Part shown: positions 7,033 through 14,524 of the stretch, piece by piece
How positions within the stretch are numbered: position 1 is the first letter of the stretch
How the letters are laid out: every line of letters begins with the position of its first letter
Source of the DNA: SAR202 cluster bacterium
GTDB taxonomy: Bacteria > Chloroflexota > Dehalococcoidia > Lucifugimonadales > UBA1123
DNA length: 22,987 nt
NCBI GenBank assembly: GCA_030743915.1
Contig: JASLRP010000422.1
Location: forward strand, 1 to 22,987
Reading direction: 5' to 3'
Position numbers and translations under genes: made by a program
The notes under the pieces: generated by a model
The model's database searches: none
Told to the model about the DNA's origin: nothing
Seen by the model: the letters and a program-made list of their open reading frames with translations, nothing else

Positions 7033-8373
7033 CTAATCGTCTCCGCCAGCGCGGGCAGGTTGGGTTTGACTTGAACTCGGGTCACGGGTCGCCAGGGATG
7101 CCTCAGCCTCCATCAGAAGCTTGCCGACGTTCCTGACGTTTTTGTTGACCAGGGCCGGACCCAAGGCGAAGGCGGCGACGAGGATGCCGCCGATGGCGAT
7201 GGCGAATGGCACGCTGGTGAAGGACGCCATCGCGCCTGCCTGTGTGGCGCTGAGCGGCATGATACTCCAGGTCATTCCATAGAATCCCATCACCCTGCCG
7301 CGCATGTGGTCGGGGACCAAAAGTTGGAGCGAACTCATGATCGATATCATGTAAACCGAACTGGACATTCCCATGACTATCATGAACCCTGCCGCTATCG
7401 GGAACGATGAGAAGTAATGGGCGGTGATGGCAAACCCAGCAACTGACAACCCGAACGTGGCGCCGCCGCCAATGATGAGCAGGCCCTTGTGCCGGAAATT
7501 GGATTTTGATCCCAAAAGCATCGTCATCCCGAATGCGCCAACGCCGCCAATGCTCATCAGCGTTCCCTGGGCGTCGGCTCCCAATTTCAGGACGTCCACG
7601 GTGATGGCGGGCATCATGCTGATATACGCCATGCCGAAGAAACTGTTGAAGAAGGTCATCCCGATCAGGAACCAGAAGATGCTGTCCCCTTTGATGAATT
7701 TCAGTCCGTCAGCCATGTTTTGAAGCGCATTGCCGGTGGTGGTCTCGATATATGGCACATGGAGCCAGAAAATCACCATCGACATGATGGCAAATCCCGC
7801 CCCAGCAATGAAGAAGGTTGACGATGTGTCCAACGTAGCGATAATGAAGCCCGCCACCGCGGGCGCGAAAATGCGAGTGCCCTGCCAGATGGCAGATTGA
7901 AGCGCGACGGCGCTGACCATAGCGCTTCTGTCAATCAAATGTGGGTACAGCGCCTGACGGGCTGGTTGGTCGAAGGCATTAACAGCCCCTGTTATAAGGG
8001 CGATTACCAGAATGTGCCATACCGCAACCACGCCTGTGACTGTCAGAAAAGCCAACAAAAATATCAGCGCAGCAGTGGTAATCTGGGTGGTGATGATTAG
8101 CCTGCGCTTGTCCAGCTTGTCAGCGTACACGCCCCCGAACAAGTTAAGCGTAATAGCGCTCACGGCGTTGGCGGCTCCGACGTATCCGAGATAGAGCGGG
8201 GATTCGGTTAACTCGTAAACGAGCCAGAACTGCCCGAAGTTGAGCATCTGAAATCCACTGACCGACGCAAGGGTTCCGAGCCAATACGCGCGATACGCTG
8301 GATAGCGAAGCGCCGGAGGTAGTTGGAATCGGCCTCTTTTTTCTGTGGCGTCAGTCTCTGTGGATCGATTCAA
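7033..8373 (-). CDS. MFS transporter, EntS/MFS_3-like
   Basis: A 446-residue integral membrane protein of the major facilitator superfamily, most likely an exporter. About 12 hydrophobic segments are visible, from GTLASVSGFQMLNFGQFWLV near the N-terminus to the segment ending at about residue 405. The sequence AVNAFDQPARQALYPHLI and the loop GGVYADKLDKRR (the motif-A equivalent after helix 2) are typical of the EntS/MFS_3 branch. It ends with a short polar tail. The start is TTG 8373-8371; GGAAA about 10 bases upstream is a weak ribosome site, but no ATG occurs before residue 43. It lies between the 73-residue gene (40 bp gap) and the PEP/pyruvate-binding gene (14 bp gap). The substrate cannot be inferred. 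Confidence 0.92.
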   Translation of the reverse strand: MNRSTETDATEKRGRFQLPPALRYPAYRAYWLGTLASVSGFQMLNFGQFWLVYELTESPLYLGYVGAANAVSAITLNLFGGVYADKLDKRRLIITTQITTAALIFLLAFLTVTGVVAVWHILVIALITGAVNAFDQPARQALYPHLIDRSAMVSAVALQSAIWQGTRIFAPAVAGFIIATLDTSSTFFIAGAGFAIMSMVIFWLHVPYIETTTGNALQNMADGLKFIKGDSIFWFLIGMTFFNSFFGMAYISMMPAITVDVLKLGADAQGTLMSIGGVGAFGMTMLLGSKSNFRHKGLLIIGGGATFGLSVAGFAITAHYFSSFPIAAGFMIVMGMSSSVYMISIMSSLQLLVPDHMRGRVMGFYGMTWSIMPLSATQAGAMASFTSVPFAIAIGGILVAAFALGPALVNKNVRNVGKLLMEAEASLATRDPSSSQTQPARAGGDD

Positions 8374-8413
8374 ATTCGGGGGCTTTCCGCTGCTATGCGA
8401 AAAAGCTGGAGAG

Positions 8414-8635
8414 TCAGTCCTTCAGGGGAATTCTGCCCCAACTCACCGAGTCGGATTCTTGGGACAGGCTTTGTTCCCTGATGAGATCGCGAATCTGCAG
8501 CAGCGTGGCGTTGACCTCGTTGGTTACGTACACCCAGTCAGGTTCCTCTGGGAACCAGTAGGGGGACGTGATGCGAACGACCTTGCCTTCAGCAGCGTTC
8601 AGATAAATACCAAATTTCGATACGTGGGGAAGCAT
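8414..8635 (-). CDS. small protein of unknown function, first gene of the MFS unit
   Basis: A 73-residue protein that I do not recognise. It has no membrane segment or signal peptide. The N-terminal part is beta-like (KFGIYLNAAEGKVVRITS), followed by an aromatic PYWFPEEPDWVYV stretch and an amphipathic helix (NATLLQIRDLIREQ), then a polar tail. It is supported as a real gene by AGGAG exactly 6 bases upstream of ATG 8635 and by a good promoter (8657-8685) that would give a leader of only some 15 bases. It heads a unit with the MFS transporter and the PEP/pyruvate-binding protein. It may be a regulator or accessory factor of that unit; this is speculation. Confidence 0.72.
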   Translation of the reverse strand: MLPHVSKFGIYLNAAEGKVVRITSPYWFPEEPDWVYVTNEVNATLLQIRDLIREQSLSQESDSVSWGRIPLKD

Positions 8636-8656
8636 GTACTACTCCTATGATCGGAT

Positions 8657-8685
8657 ACAGTAGCACACGCTTTGCCATCGTTCAA
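8657..8685 (-). promoter_or_regulatory. sigma70-type promoter of the small-ORF/MFS/PEP-binding unit
   Basis: On the minus strand, TTGAAC (8685-8680), a 17-bp spacer and TACTGT (8662-8657) preceded by an extended -10 TGC. It lies directly upstream of the AGGAG and ATG of the 73-residue gene. Confidence 0.55.
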
Positions 8686-8766
8686 TACTTTAACAAACCG
8701 TCGCATCGGTTTCAGCCGGCAGGGCAAGGCGTTTGCATCCAAATGAAGTTTGAGACAAGTGCCAGG

Positions 8767-8808
8767 ATTGAGGCCATCACACGACTAGGCACGGGAGATG
8801 GCCTCAAT
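8767..8808. repeat. perfect 12-bp inverted repeat
   Basis: ATTGAGGCCATC (8767-8778) and GATGGCCTCAAT (8797-8808) are perfect complements separated by 18 bases. They lie in the 238-bp gap after the flavin-reductase-like gene. No T-run follows on the minus strand, so a factor-independent terminator is not clear. The rest of this gap holds the promoter at 8657-8685 and nothing else I can identify. Confidence 0.75.
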
Positions 8809-8873
8809 GAAAGAAATAATACCCTGTCCGACCTATGGACCACCCCATCCTTGAGTCGTTTTTCAGCCGCCTG

Positions 8874-9425
8874 CTAGACTCGCACTATCTGGTTGACCGG
8901 CGCATATGCGCCATTTTCCAGAAAGACAATCTGGTCCAGCAATTCGTACCTGCGGTCGCCTGCGACGCGCAATACTTCTTCCCATATGGAAGCTGCGACA
9001 ATCTCACCGAAGACGACAAATCCACTGCCGATCTCCACGGTTTGGCGAAGTTGACATTCGAGATGGGCCCTGCAGTCCTCCACCAAAGGCGCGTCGATCT
9101 CGCGGGCATCGCCGAGCACAAAACCGGACCTTTCGATTCTCTCCCGCCCAAACCACTCGAGACATCCATAGACCGCTGGGGCCATCGAAGAATCGACAAA
9201 GTTCACCCCGAAACAGCCTGTCTCGAGAATGTTCTGCTCCGTCGTATTGCGTCTTGTGCCCGAGAACATCAGGATAGGGGGGTCGAACGACACCATTTGA
9301 AGCCAGCTCTTCGGTGCAACGTTGGGCTCCTTGGCGGAATCTTGCGTAGAGATCAAGACTATCGGCCCAGGGATCAAGCTGGGATGCCACCCATTCTTGT
9401 CTATCGGATAGTCGATCTTCTTCAT
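8874..9425 (-). CDS. flavin reductase-like FMN-binding split-barrel protein
   Basis: A 183-residue cytoplasmic protein of the flavin-reductase-like family, which binds FMN and often supplies reduced flavin to a partner oxygenase or carries out a flavin-dependent redox step. Visible are the split-barrel opening GPIVLISTQD, then NVAPKSWLQMVSFDPPILMFSG, the strand with NTTEQNILETGCFGVNFVD, and FVVFGEIVAASI. The reading frame is open up to 9542, but the start at ATG 9425 is chosen because AGGAGG lies 6 bases upstream. The extra upstream residues (rich in Arg and Pro) look non-coding. It is unlinked to an oxygenase gene here. It could equally be an F420/FMN-binding protein of unknown activity. Confidence 0.88.
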   Translation of the reverse strand: MKKIDYPIDKNGWHPSLIPGPIVLISTQDSAKEPNVAPKSWLQMVSFDPPILMFSGTRRNTTEQNILETGCFGVNFVDSSMAPAVYGCLEWFGRERIERSGFVLGDAREIDAPLVEDCRAHLECQLRQTVEIGSGFVVFGEIVAASIWEEVLRVAGDRRYELLDQIVFLENGAYAPVNQIVRV

Positions 9426-9550
9426 GGCAATCCTCCTGTGAGACAGTGTGCGGGTTCGGTCGATGCAAGAAACCCGGTGCGAGGACATAGCCCAGATGCG
9501 AGGCGCCGGGGGCGCTCCTGGACGACTTTCGTTTTTGGTCATGCTGGACG

Positions 9551-9603
9551 AATTCGCAGCGTCTGGTCGCGTGTGAAATGATCGCGAATTATTTACGACC
9601 AGA
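9551..9603. repeat. two interleaved inverted repeats upstream of the flavin-reductase-like gene
   Basis: AATTCGC (9551-9557) pairs with GCGAATT (9584-9590), and TCTGGTCG (9562-9569) pairs with CGACCAGA (9596-9603). The arms interleave, so the two stems could form a pseudoknot or be alternatives. They lie in the 232-bp gap between the glmS stop and the flavin-reductase-like start, where no clear promoter or terminator was found. Confidence 0.5.
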
Positions 9604-9657
9604 TTCTTCTTTTCGACTTAGAATGGCGAGTTGCCTGACCACTGAAAACCTGACCGC

Positions 9658-11502
9658 CTACTCCACCGTCACGGACTTTGCGAGGTTGCGGGGCTGGTCC
9701 ACGTCGCACCCTCTCCACAGGGCAATGTGGTATGCCAGAAGTTGCATGGGAACGGCCATCAACACCGGGCTGACCATCGACGACGCTTCCGGGATGTATA
9801 TCACCTCGTCGGCGCTATCTTCGATGTCGGTATAGCCTTCGGTGGCGATCGCTATCACTGTGCCGCCTCTGGCTTTGACCTCGTTGATGTTGCTGAGCAT
9901 CTTTTCGTAGAGGTCATCCCTGGGCATCAGCGCCACAACGGGCATGTCGTCGTCGATCAGCGAGATGGGCCCGTGCTTCATCTCTGCGGCAGGGTAGCCC
10001 TCGGCGTGAATGTAGCTCAACTCCTTGAGCTTCAGAGCGCCCTCCATCGCCAGCGGGAAGTTGATTCCCCGACCAAGAAACAGGAAGTCAGAACGACGAC
10101 CGAATATTGGAGCCAACGCTTTGTATTGGCTTTCGTCCGCCAGAGCCTGTCCCAGCAGTTCGGGAAGCCTGGCCAGTTCGGCCACCAACTCTCGGTTTCT
10201 GGAAGGCTCCAGCGTGCCTCGGCGTGTCCCGATATCGATGGCTAGCAGATACAGCGCAATCAACGAATTTACGAACGTCTTGCTGGAGGCAACTCCGATC
10301 TCCAGTCCCGCCCTCAGCAGCATGGTGTGTTCGGCAACGCGGGTCGTCTGGGTTCCGGGATAGTTGCACAGCGTTAGCTGGAGGGCGCCTTTGTTCTGGG
10401 CCTCTTCCATGGACGCCAGCGTGTCGGCGGTCTCGCCAGACTGGCTAATTGACACCACCAGCGTGTTCTCATCAATCACAGGGTTGCGATATCGAAATTC
10501 CGATGAATTGTCGAATTCGCAGGGTATGCGGGCCAGGGATTCCATCCAGTGTCGGGCGACCATGGCGGCATTGAAACTGGTGCCCATGCCCAGGAACACA
10601 ACGCGGTCGATTCTGGCGACATCCTCATTCGATATGTCGAACTCGTCGAGCGTCACTTTCAGATCATCGAAGGACACCCGGCCCCGAAGGGAGTTTATGA
10701 CCGCTTCGGGCTGTTCGTGTATCTCCTTGAGCATGAAGTGTTTGTATTCGCCTTTGGCTGCGGACAGGGCATCGTAGGCAACATGCATGGGGCTTTTGGT
10801 GATGCCTATGCCTTCCAGGGTTCGGTATTTGGCTGTGTGGTCGTTCAGGACAACCATCTCGCCGCCTGCCAGGTACGCGACATCCTGAGTATGCGGAAGC
10901 AAAGCAGGCAGGTCGCTGGCCAAAAGAAGTTCGTCCTCTCCATATCCTACGACCAGACCTCCGGCGTTCCCAAGCCGGAAGGCCACCAGCTTTCCTGGTT
11001 CGCGAGTGGATATGGCGACGACGGCGTTTGCGCCTCTTATCTCGCCTGCGGCAGCGCGGACGGCTTCCTCGAATGGGTACTCCTGGTCGATATACGACTC
11101 GATCAGATGAGGGATGCACTCGGCGTCTGTCTGGGACGTGAACGCATGACCCTCGGCGATGAGACTCTCTTTGATCTGGACGTAGTTCTCAACGATGCCA
11201 TTGTGAACCACGATTATCTGATTATCGCAGTCAGTGTGGGGATGAGCGTTGAAATCGGTGGGGCCGCCGTGAGTGGCCCATCGGGTGTGCCCCACTCCGG
11301 TGACGCCCTCTGGGAGCGAGTCCTGCAGAACCGTTGCCAGGTTCACCAGCTTGCCTGATTTTTTGTGGACAGCGGGCATGCCGTCGCGATCGAGAACGGC
11401 GATTCCTGCGCTGTCGTATCCCCGATATTCGAGGGCGGCGAGGCCCTCAAGGATTATTGGGGCCGCCTGTCTGGCGCCTGCGTAGCCGATTATTCCACAC
11501 AT
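9658..11502 (-). CDS. glmS: glutamine--fructose-6-phosphate aminotransferase (isomerising)
   Basis: Makes glucosamine-6-phosphate from fructose-6-phosphate and glutamine, the first committed step of UDP-N-acetylglucosamine and hence cell-envelope sugar synthesis. The 614 residues match the family length. The N-terminal Ntn glutaminase domain starts MCGIIGYAGA with nucleophile Cys2 (exposed after Met removal), and contains VGHTRWATHGG and VVHNGIVENY. Two SIS sugar-isomerase domains follow, with SISQSGETADT (about residue 350) and GRGINFPLAMEGALKLKELS. The C-terminus LAKSVTVE is the conserved tail. ATG 11502 has AGAGG about 6 bases upstream. It stands alone with its own candidate promoter, and its leader of about 130 bases shows no recognisable glmS ribozyme core. 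Confidence 0.98.
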   Translation of the reverse strand: MCGIIGYAGARQAAPIILEGLAALEYRGYDSAGIAVLDRDGMPAVHKKSGKLVNLATVLQDSLPEGVTGVGHTRWATHGGPTDFNAHPHTDCDNQIIVVHNGIVENYVQIKESLIAEGHAFTSQTDAECIPHLIESYIDQEYPFEEAVRAAAGEIRGANAVVAISTREPGKLVAFRLGNAGGLVVGYGEDELLLASDLPALLPHTQDVAYLAGGEMVVLNDHTAKYRTLEGIGITKSPMHVAYDALSAAKGEYKHFMLKEIHEQPEAVINSLRGRVSFDDLKVTLDEFDISNEDVARIDRVVFLGMGTSFNAAMVARHWMESLARIPCEFDNSSEFRYRNPVIDENTLVVSISQSGETADTLASMEEAQNKGALQLTLCNYPGTQTTRVAEHTMLLRAGLEIGVASSKTFVNSLIALYLLAIDIGTRRGTLEPSRNRELVAELARLPELLGQALADESQYKALAPIFGRRSDFLFLGRGINFPLAMEGALKLKELSYIHAEGYPAAEMKHGPISLIDDDMPVVALMPRDDLYEKMLSNINEVKARGGTVIAIATEGYTDIEDSADEVIYIPEASSMVSPVLMAVPMQLLAYHIALWRGCDVDQPRNLAKSVTVE

Positions 11503-11632
11503 ATCAGCCTCTCATGCTGTCGCGATCAACCCATTCGATGAGTCGAAACTGATTGCCGCGAGACTCCTCCGAGTTGCCTATCCCTTCAAAATGAGCCGAT
11601 TGCACTCAATCCTGTTCGGTCAGTCTCACACA

Positions 11633-11661
11633 AATCTAACGTAAGATGGTCGTGAAATCAA
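11633..11661 (-). promoter_or_regulatory. candidate promoter of glmS
   Basis: On the minus strand TTGATT (11661-11656), a 17-bp spacer and TAGATT (11638-11633). Each hexamer matches consensus at four of six positions. It lies in the 169-bp gap after plsC and gives a leader of roughly 125 bases. Confidence 0.42.
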
Positions 11662-11671
11662 CGCCTCGCGT

Positions 11672-12340
11672 CTATCGGTCTGCGGAACCAGCAGTCCGTG
11701 CGAGATCGCTGTACTCCCCACGGTACTCCTCTGGCAGGAGTTCTGCGACTCGGTGCATGATCATCGTGTTCAGCGATTCCTGCACTTCTTTGTTCAGTCG
11801 CCCTTCGATGTCGGGTAGGGAAAACACCTCTCCGATGCGGACTCGTATTCGACCAGTGGGGTTGACGACCCGCAGCCAGGTGCCTATTCGTTCGGTCCCG
11901 GTGATCGCCACCGGCAGGATAGATGCTTTCGTGCTGCGGACGAGGCCGACCACGCCGGGTTTTGCCTTTTGCATCTGAGCATTCCTGCTTCGGGTTCCTT
12001 CTGGAAACACGACGATGGCGCCGTCGTTGTTTAGCAGATTCAGCGCCCAGCGGTAAGCTCGCACGTCCGCGCCCTCTCGATTGACCGGAAACGCTCCGTA
12101 GGAGCCGAGAAACCATCGGACGAAGGGCCCGCCCACGAACAGGCTGTCTTTTGCCAGGAACCGAATGCGCCTGGGCAGGCTGGCGCCCAGCAAAGGCGGG
12201 TCGAGGTTGCTCAGGTGGTTGGCGACAACGACAAGCGGCCCCATTGATGGCACGTTCTCGCGGCCCGTAACCTTCCAGTCGGCGAAGGTCCGGAGGGTGA
12301 ATCTCTGGGCAACGTTGCATGTGGGGTAGAGCCAGTCCAT
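11672..12340 (-). CDS. plsC: 1-acyl-sn-glycerol-3-phosphate acyltransferase
   Basis: Transfers an acyl group to lysophosphatidate to make phosphatidate in phospholipid synthesis, at the inner membrane face. The 222 residues contain the acyltransferase motif NHLSNLD with His42 and Asp47, the motif GSYGAFPVNR (79-88, with Arg88), FPEGTRS (112-118) and the later proline motif ILPVAITGTE. The length is typical. The ATG overlaps the cmk stop by one base (TGATG at 12342-12338), so it is translationally coupled to cmk. The cmk-plsC pairing is common in bacteria and supports the assignment. It could use other acyl acceptors, but PlsC is by far the likeliest. Confidence 0.93.
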   Translation of the reverse strand: MDWLYPTCNVAQRFTLRTFADWKVTGRENVPSMGPLVVVANHLSNLDPPLLGASLPRRIRFLAKDSLFVGGPFVRWFLGSYGAFPVNREGADVRAYRWALNLLNNDGAIVVFPEGTRSRNAQMQKAKPGVVGLVRSTKASILPVAITGTERIGTWLRVVNPTGRIRVRIGEVFSLPDIEGRLNKEVQESLNTMIMHRVAELLPEEYRGEYSDLARTAGSADR

Positions 12341-13008
12341 CAGCGGCTCCTCAGTTCGGTCAATATCAAATCCACAACCTGTTCGATGGTCAGGTCTTTG
12401 GTGTCCAGTATCACAGCGTCATCCGCCGGAATAAGGGGAGCCACTGCCCGTTTAGAGTCGATTTTGTCCCTTTTGATGAGGTCGTCCAGAATGTCCTGGT
12501 ATGTCAGCTTTCCGATGCTATTCTGCTCTTCGAGAAACCGCCGATTTGCCCTCACTTCAACTGATGCATCGAGATACACTTTAATTCTGGCGTCAGGAAG
12601 CACGACGGTTCCGATGTCGCGGCCAACCATGACAATAGAACCCCGCTCTCCGATATTTTTCTGCCGCCTGACCAGGGCGGTCCTGACACCTTGGATGGCG
12701 GCCACATGGGACACGTTCTGGTCAACTGCCCGTTCTCTCAGTCTGTCTGTGACGTCGACATTGTTCACCATCAGGCGGTCGCCGACGGAGGATGCTACTA
12801 TTTCAATCGGCATCTCTTCGGTCAGTTTGGAGATGGCGTGTTGGTCGCTGAGGTCCATGCGCTCATCCAATGCGACGACTGTAACGGCGCGGTACATGCC
12901 GCCGGTGTCGAGGAACCGGTAGTTGAGACGATGAGCCAGATTCCTGCCCACGGTGGTTTTCCCAGAGGCCACAGGGCCGTCAATGGCGATTGCGCTTCGA
13001 TTTTCCAA
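12340..13008 (-). CDS. cmk: cytidylate kinase
   Basis: Phosphorylates CMP and dCMP to the diphosphates using ATP, in pyrimidine nucleotide recycling. The 222-residue protein starts with the family's short N-terminus AIAIDGPVASGKTT, with the P-loop at about 10-18. It also has FLDTGGMYRAVT (32-43), the NMP-binding NVDVTDRLRE, GRDIGTVVLPDARIKVYLDA and a lid-region KRDKIDSKRAVAPL with Arg/Asp residues. The start is TTG 13008-13006; no good Shine-Dalgarno is visible (an A/G-rich AAGAAAG lies about 10 bases away), but the conserved P-loop distance fixes the start. A strong-looking promoter lies about 70 bases upstream. It is followed by plsC with a one-base overlap. Confidence 0.97.
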   Translation of the reverse strand: MENRSAIAIDGPVASGKTTVGRNLAHRLNYRFLDTGGMYRAVTVVALDERMDLSDQHAISKLTEEMPIEIVASSVGDRLMVNNVDVTDRLRERAVDQNVSHVAAIQGVRTALVRRQKNIGERGSIVMVGRDIGTVVLPDARIKVYLDASVEVRANRRFLEEQNSIGKLTYQDILDDLIKRDKIDSKRAVAPLIPADDAVILDTKDLTIEQVVDLILTELRSR

Positions 13009-13080
13009 CTGAGTATTTCTTTCTTGGTGAGCGCGGTCGAGTCCAGACTATCCAGGCTTGAGTGGCGCTCATCCCCTCAA

Positions 13081-13110
13081 AGTATAGTCGTGGATAGAAT
13101 GCACAGGCAA
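13081..13110 (-). promoter_or_regulatory. promoter of the cmk-plsC operon
   Basis: On the minus strand TTGCCT (13110-13105), an 18-bp spacer and TATACT (13086-13081), which matches the -10 consensus at five of six positions. It lies in the 160-bp gap downstream of the CoA-transferase gene. Confidence 0.5.
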
Positions 13111-13168
13111 GCAAACACCGGGCCGTTTGTTGCGGAGATGGGCGGCGAGCAATGCTCCTGGTCCAGGG

Positions 13169-14524
13169 CTAACCGTCGCCGAATTTCCGCTGCACCTGTT
13201 GCTTGAAGTCAGGATCGTGACGGACTATTCGGCCCAGTTTGAGCAGCGCGTCCGGCGATAGCTGAGTGACGGGTTTTGGAAGCGCAGGCGTTTCGCCGAT
13301 GGCGCCTGATTCCTTCATTGCGGCGACGTTGCCATGCGACCTCCCCAGCACGTCAGTCAGCGCCCATCGGTTGTGTTCACCCAAAAGGGGGGCTGACCTG
13401 TGGATGCGCCCAGGCGTCTCGGAGAATTTCCACGGCCTGGAGCCATATGGCAGGGGCGGGATTTCTGTGGACTCAGGGTGTTCGACCACCTCGAAAAATC
13501 CACGCTCGTTCAGGTGAGGGTCAAAGAGCAGTTCTTTGCCGTCGAGGACCGCTCCCGCTGAGACTTTTTGAGACTGGAGTTCTCGCTCCAGGTCGCGTTT
13601 GTCCCATTCCCTGGTTTTCTTGCCGATCATCTCGTCGAGGCTGTGCTGGTTGGACAGCCGCGTCTCTGCGGACGCAAACCGTGGATCATCAGTCCACTCG
13701 GGAGCGCCCAGAACGTTGCAGAGAGCCGACCACTGGGCGTCGGTTTCCGCAGATATGGCGATGAAATTCTCGCGGCCCTGACATTCGTAGCATCCCTGGG
13801 GCGCGAAGGTACAGCTGCCGTTGCCTATGCGGTCTCGGATGCGACCGTTTACGGTGTAGTCCATGAGCGCATCGGGAATGGTGGCGCTGAGGGTCTGAGA
13901 TTGGGAGACATCGATGAACTGGCCCTGGCCGGTGCGGGCGCGATGCACCAGGGCGGCGGCGATGGCGAACGTGGTGTGCTCGGCGGCAGTGTAGTCGGTG
14001 TACGGAATCTCGGGGACGATGGGCGCGGCGCCCTGGTAGCCCGTCATGTGGGCCAACCCGGAGGTTGCCTCGGTGCCGAATCCGATGGCGCCGAAGTTGC
14101 TCCAGGGGCCTGTGTGCCCGTATCCAGTGGACGAGACCATTATGAGGTCGGGCTTCACCTCGCGGAGTTTCTCGTAGTCCAGGCCGAAATTGCTGATCAC
14201 CCGGGGTGTGAAGTTCTCTGCGAACACATCACTGACGGCAATCAACTCAATCAGCGCTTGCTGTCCTTCAGGCTTGGTCAGATCGAGAGCGAGACTGTGT
14301 TTGTTGCGGTTTTGTTCGTAAAAATTGATGCTTCGATTCCACCACTCGCCATCCACGCGATCATCGTAAAATGCTGTGCCGCGATAGTTTTCCAGACGGA
14401 CGCAGGACTCGATCCTGATGACCTGGGCGCCCATGTCAGACAACAATTTCGCAGCGTAGGGGATGGCGATAAGCTGGCTCATCTCGACAATACGGACGCC
14501 TTCCAAAGGCAGTTTCACGCTCAT
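13169..14524 (-). CDS. family III CoA-transferase (CaiB/BaiF), catalytic Asp present
   Basis: Moves coenzyme A between two carboxylic acids through an aspartyl-CoA thioester. The 451-residue protein has LEGVRIVEMSQLIAIPYAAK (7-26), DMGAQVIRIE (30-39), FAENFTPRVI (101-110), SSTGYGHTGPWS (131-142) and the catalytic aspartate Asp177 in YTDYTAAEHTTF, 21 residues before the TGQGQ motif as in the family. A C-terminal extension of about 60 residues follows the usual LLGEHN end. The ATG at 14524 overlaps the stop of the upstream CoA-transferase gene by 4 bp (ATGA), so the two are coupled and probably form one heteromeric enzyme. Substrates are unknown; the linked sugar-acid kinase and D-2-hydroxyacid dehydrogenase suggest an organic or hydroxy acid. 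Confidence 0.95.
   Translation of the reverse strand: MSVKLPLEGVRIVEMSQLIAIPYAAKLLSDMGAQVIRIESCVRLENYRGTAFYDDRVDGEWWNRSINFYEQNRNKHSLALDLTKPEGQQALIELIAVSDVFAENFTPRVISNFGLDYEKLREVKPDLIMVSSTGYGHTGPWSNFGAIGFGTEATSGLAHMTGYQGAAPIVPEIPYTDYTAAEHTTFAIAAALVHRARTGQGQFIDVSQSQTLSATIPDALMDYTVNGRIRDRIGNGSCTFAPQGCYECQGRENFIAISAETDAQWSALCNVLGAPEWTDDPRFASAETRLSNQHSLDEMIGKKTREWDKRDLERELQSQKVSAGAVLDGKELLFDPHLNERGFFEVVEHPESTEIPPLPYGSRPWKFSETPGRIHRSAPLLGEHNRWALTDVLGRSHGNVAAMKESGAIGETPALPKPVTQLSPDALLKLGRIVRHDPDFKQQVQRKFGDG

Noticed and set aside
9426..9542. N-terminal extension of the flavin-reductase-like frame
   Set aside because: AGGAGG six bases before ATG 9425 and the family N-terminus place the start inside the open frame.
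10549..11358. Plus-strand open frame of 269 codons
   Set aside because: Antisense to glmS, which is unambiguous.
11503..11671. Possible glmS ribozyme in the glmS leader
   Set aside because: No recognisable ribozyme core or cleavage-site context was seen in the leader, and a protein-coding plsC ends just upstream.
11658..12320. Second minus-strand frame of 220 codons overlapping plsC
   Set aside because: The other frame carries the acyltransferase motifs NHLSNLD and FPEGTRS and the coupled start; this frame is Arg/Pro-rich without motifs.
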